Source: Planctomycetota bacterium (GTDB taxonomy: Bacteria; Planctomycetota; MHYJ01; JACQRL01; SBBU01). Taken from it: a DNA stretch of 33,726 bases. Below are positions 33,263-33,726 of the stretch, piece after piece. The notes under the pieces were generated by a model. The model was not told where the DNA came from. It saw only the letters and a program-made list of their open reading frames with translations, and made no database searches. Position numbers and translations under genes: made by a program. The stretch covers positions 1-33,726 of the forward strand of contig JACQRL010000217.1 in the NCBI GenBank assembly GCA_016206485.1, written 5' to 3'. Numbering within the stretch: position 1 is the first letter of the stretch; each line of letters opens with the position of its first letter.

Positions 33263-33373
33263 TTCACTGAAGCACTGAAAACCCACAGAAGCACTGAGAA
33301 ATTTGAAAAAATCTATTTCCTTGAATCCATTGTATTTCTCTGTGATTCCGTGGATATTCTGTGCCTCCGTGTA
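33263..33373. repeat. Intergenic inverted repeat of CTGTG/TCCGTG units
   Basis: Arms 33263-33302 and 33334-33373 are complementary at 31 of 40 positions by my alignment. Each arm is two near-copies of a unit of about 20 nt built on 'TTCTGTG..TCCGTG'. The arms are separated by about 31 AT-rich bases. This lies in the gap between divergent hisS and the epimerase gene, which contains no other gene. The wording 'CTCTGTG ... CTCCGTGG' resembles dispersed intergenic palindromes I know from several environmental genomes. Confidence 0.72.
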
Positions 33374-33474
33374 TGCAAAACATTTCGCATACTCCATTAC
33401 CCGTAATTTATGGAAAAAAAGTTCAAACGTGATAAATCTTGCGCTACCAGTTCCAAACAACAAGATACAAAGGC

Positions 33475-33726
33475 ATGAAAATACTTGTTACGGGGGGAGC
33501 CGGTTTCGTAGGTTCACACATAGTAGATAAATTTAAAATAGATCATAATGTGTATGTAATCGACAATCTCTCGTCAGGAAAGAAATCCAATCTTCCCAGC
33601 GGAATTAAATTCATAAAAATGGATATTAACGATAAATCTCTAAAAAACTTGCTTCTAAGGATAAAACCTGACGTAATTATTCATCTTGCCGCGAATGCAA
33701 GTGTGAGGCTTTCATTGGATAAACCT
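33475..33726 (+). CDS. NAD-dependent sugar epimerase (GalE-like), N-terminal part
   Basis: An open frame from ATG 33475 to the right edge (84 codons). It starts MKILVTGGAGFVGSHIVDKF, the Rossmann GxxGxxG dinucleotide-binding motif of extended short-chain dehydrogenases. DNLSSGKKSNLP follows, the ribose-binding Asp with the typical 'dnlssG...nl' of UDP-glucose 4-epimerases, then MDIND and DVIIHLAANASVRLS. Such enzymes convert UDP-sugars for surface polysaccharides. The catalytic YxxxK lies beyond the window, so epimerase cannot be told apart from dehydratase here. Confidence 0.88.
   Translation, partial: MKILVTGGAGFVGSHIVDKFKIDHNVYVIDNLSSGKKSNLPSGIKFIKMDINDKSLKNLLLRIKPDVIIHLAANASVRLSLDKP

Overview
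The window is AT-rich bacterial DNA (by eye under 40% GC) with no rRNA and one tRNA. No gene names the species. Several traits point to a planctomycete-like or PVC-adjacent lineage, or a little-studied candidate phylum: menaquinone by the futalosine route (mqnC), an ECF-type sigma factor next to a Hanks kinase with a TPR tail, carboxypeptidase-regulatory-like secreted proteins, a lipoprotein whose C-terminus has the 'ITG..F.Y ... W..W' ending common in planctomycete HEAT-like lipoproteins, and many secreted beta-propeller and FN3 proteins. This placement is an inference.

Layout. (1) 1-2122, minus strand: front end of a type IV secretion/conjugation operon, consisting of a VirB2-like pilin, a VKOR-thioredoxin fusion, a TraK/VirB9-like protein and the start of a TraB/VirB10-like protein that leaves the left edge. 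(2) 2199-4326, plus strand: a compact SOS cassette (79-aa protein, Y-family polymerase, LexA) with a palindrome over its promoter, followed one base later by tRNA-Pro(CGG). (3) 4308-7181, minus: a large secreted FN3 protein whose 3' end runs into the tRNA. (4) 7312-11682, plus: mqnC, a yggS-type gene, an NhaC-family antiporter and mnmA. (5) 16508-11666, minus: small membrane protein, purF, purM, a lipoprotein and fliM, the last carrying two SpoA domains (a FliM-FliN fusion). (6) 21135-16540, minus: two tandem paralogous secreted propeller proteins, one with a large inserted domain. (7) 21304-25344: a tiny CxxC protein, hemB, a membrane Ser/Thr kinase, and a convergent ECF sigma factor. (8) 25496-29876, plus: an accessory surface-protein zone with a 95-bp duplicated leader, one decayed propeller gene, a CarboxypepD-reg protein, an FN3-like lipoprotein, an intact RCC1 propeller and a decayed RCC1 gene. 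(9) 29942-31306: NtrC-type regulator. (10) 33197-31430, minus: hisS overlapping a lipoprotein gene; then the start of a GalE-like epimerase at the right edge.

The main genome-scale signal is in translation starts. Five genes start 6-10 nt after a TATACT or TATAAT hexamer with no Shine-Dalgarno, and a sixth after TACAAT, as expected for leaderless mRNAs. Most genes for exported proteins instead have a clear GGAGG. Other items worth a second look are the SOS cassette with its candidate operator, the lexA/tRNA/CDS junction, the duplicated leader with adjacent pseudogenes, the FliM-FliN fusion in a purine operon, and two intergenic inverted repeats of similar build but different sequence.
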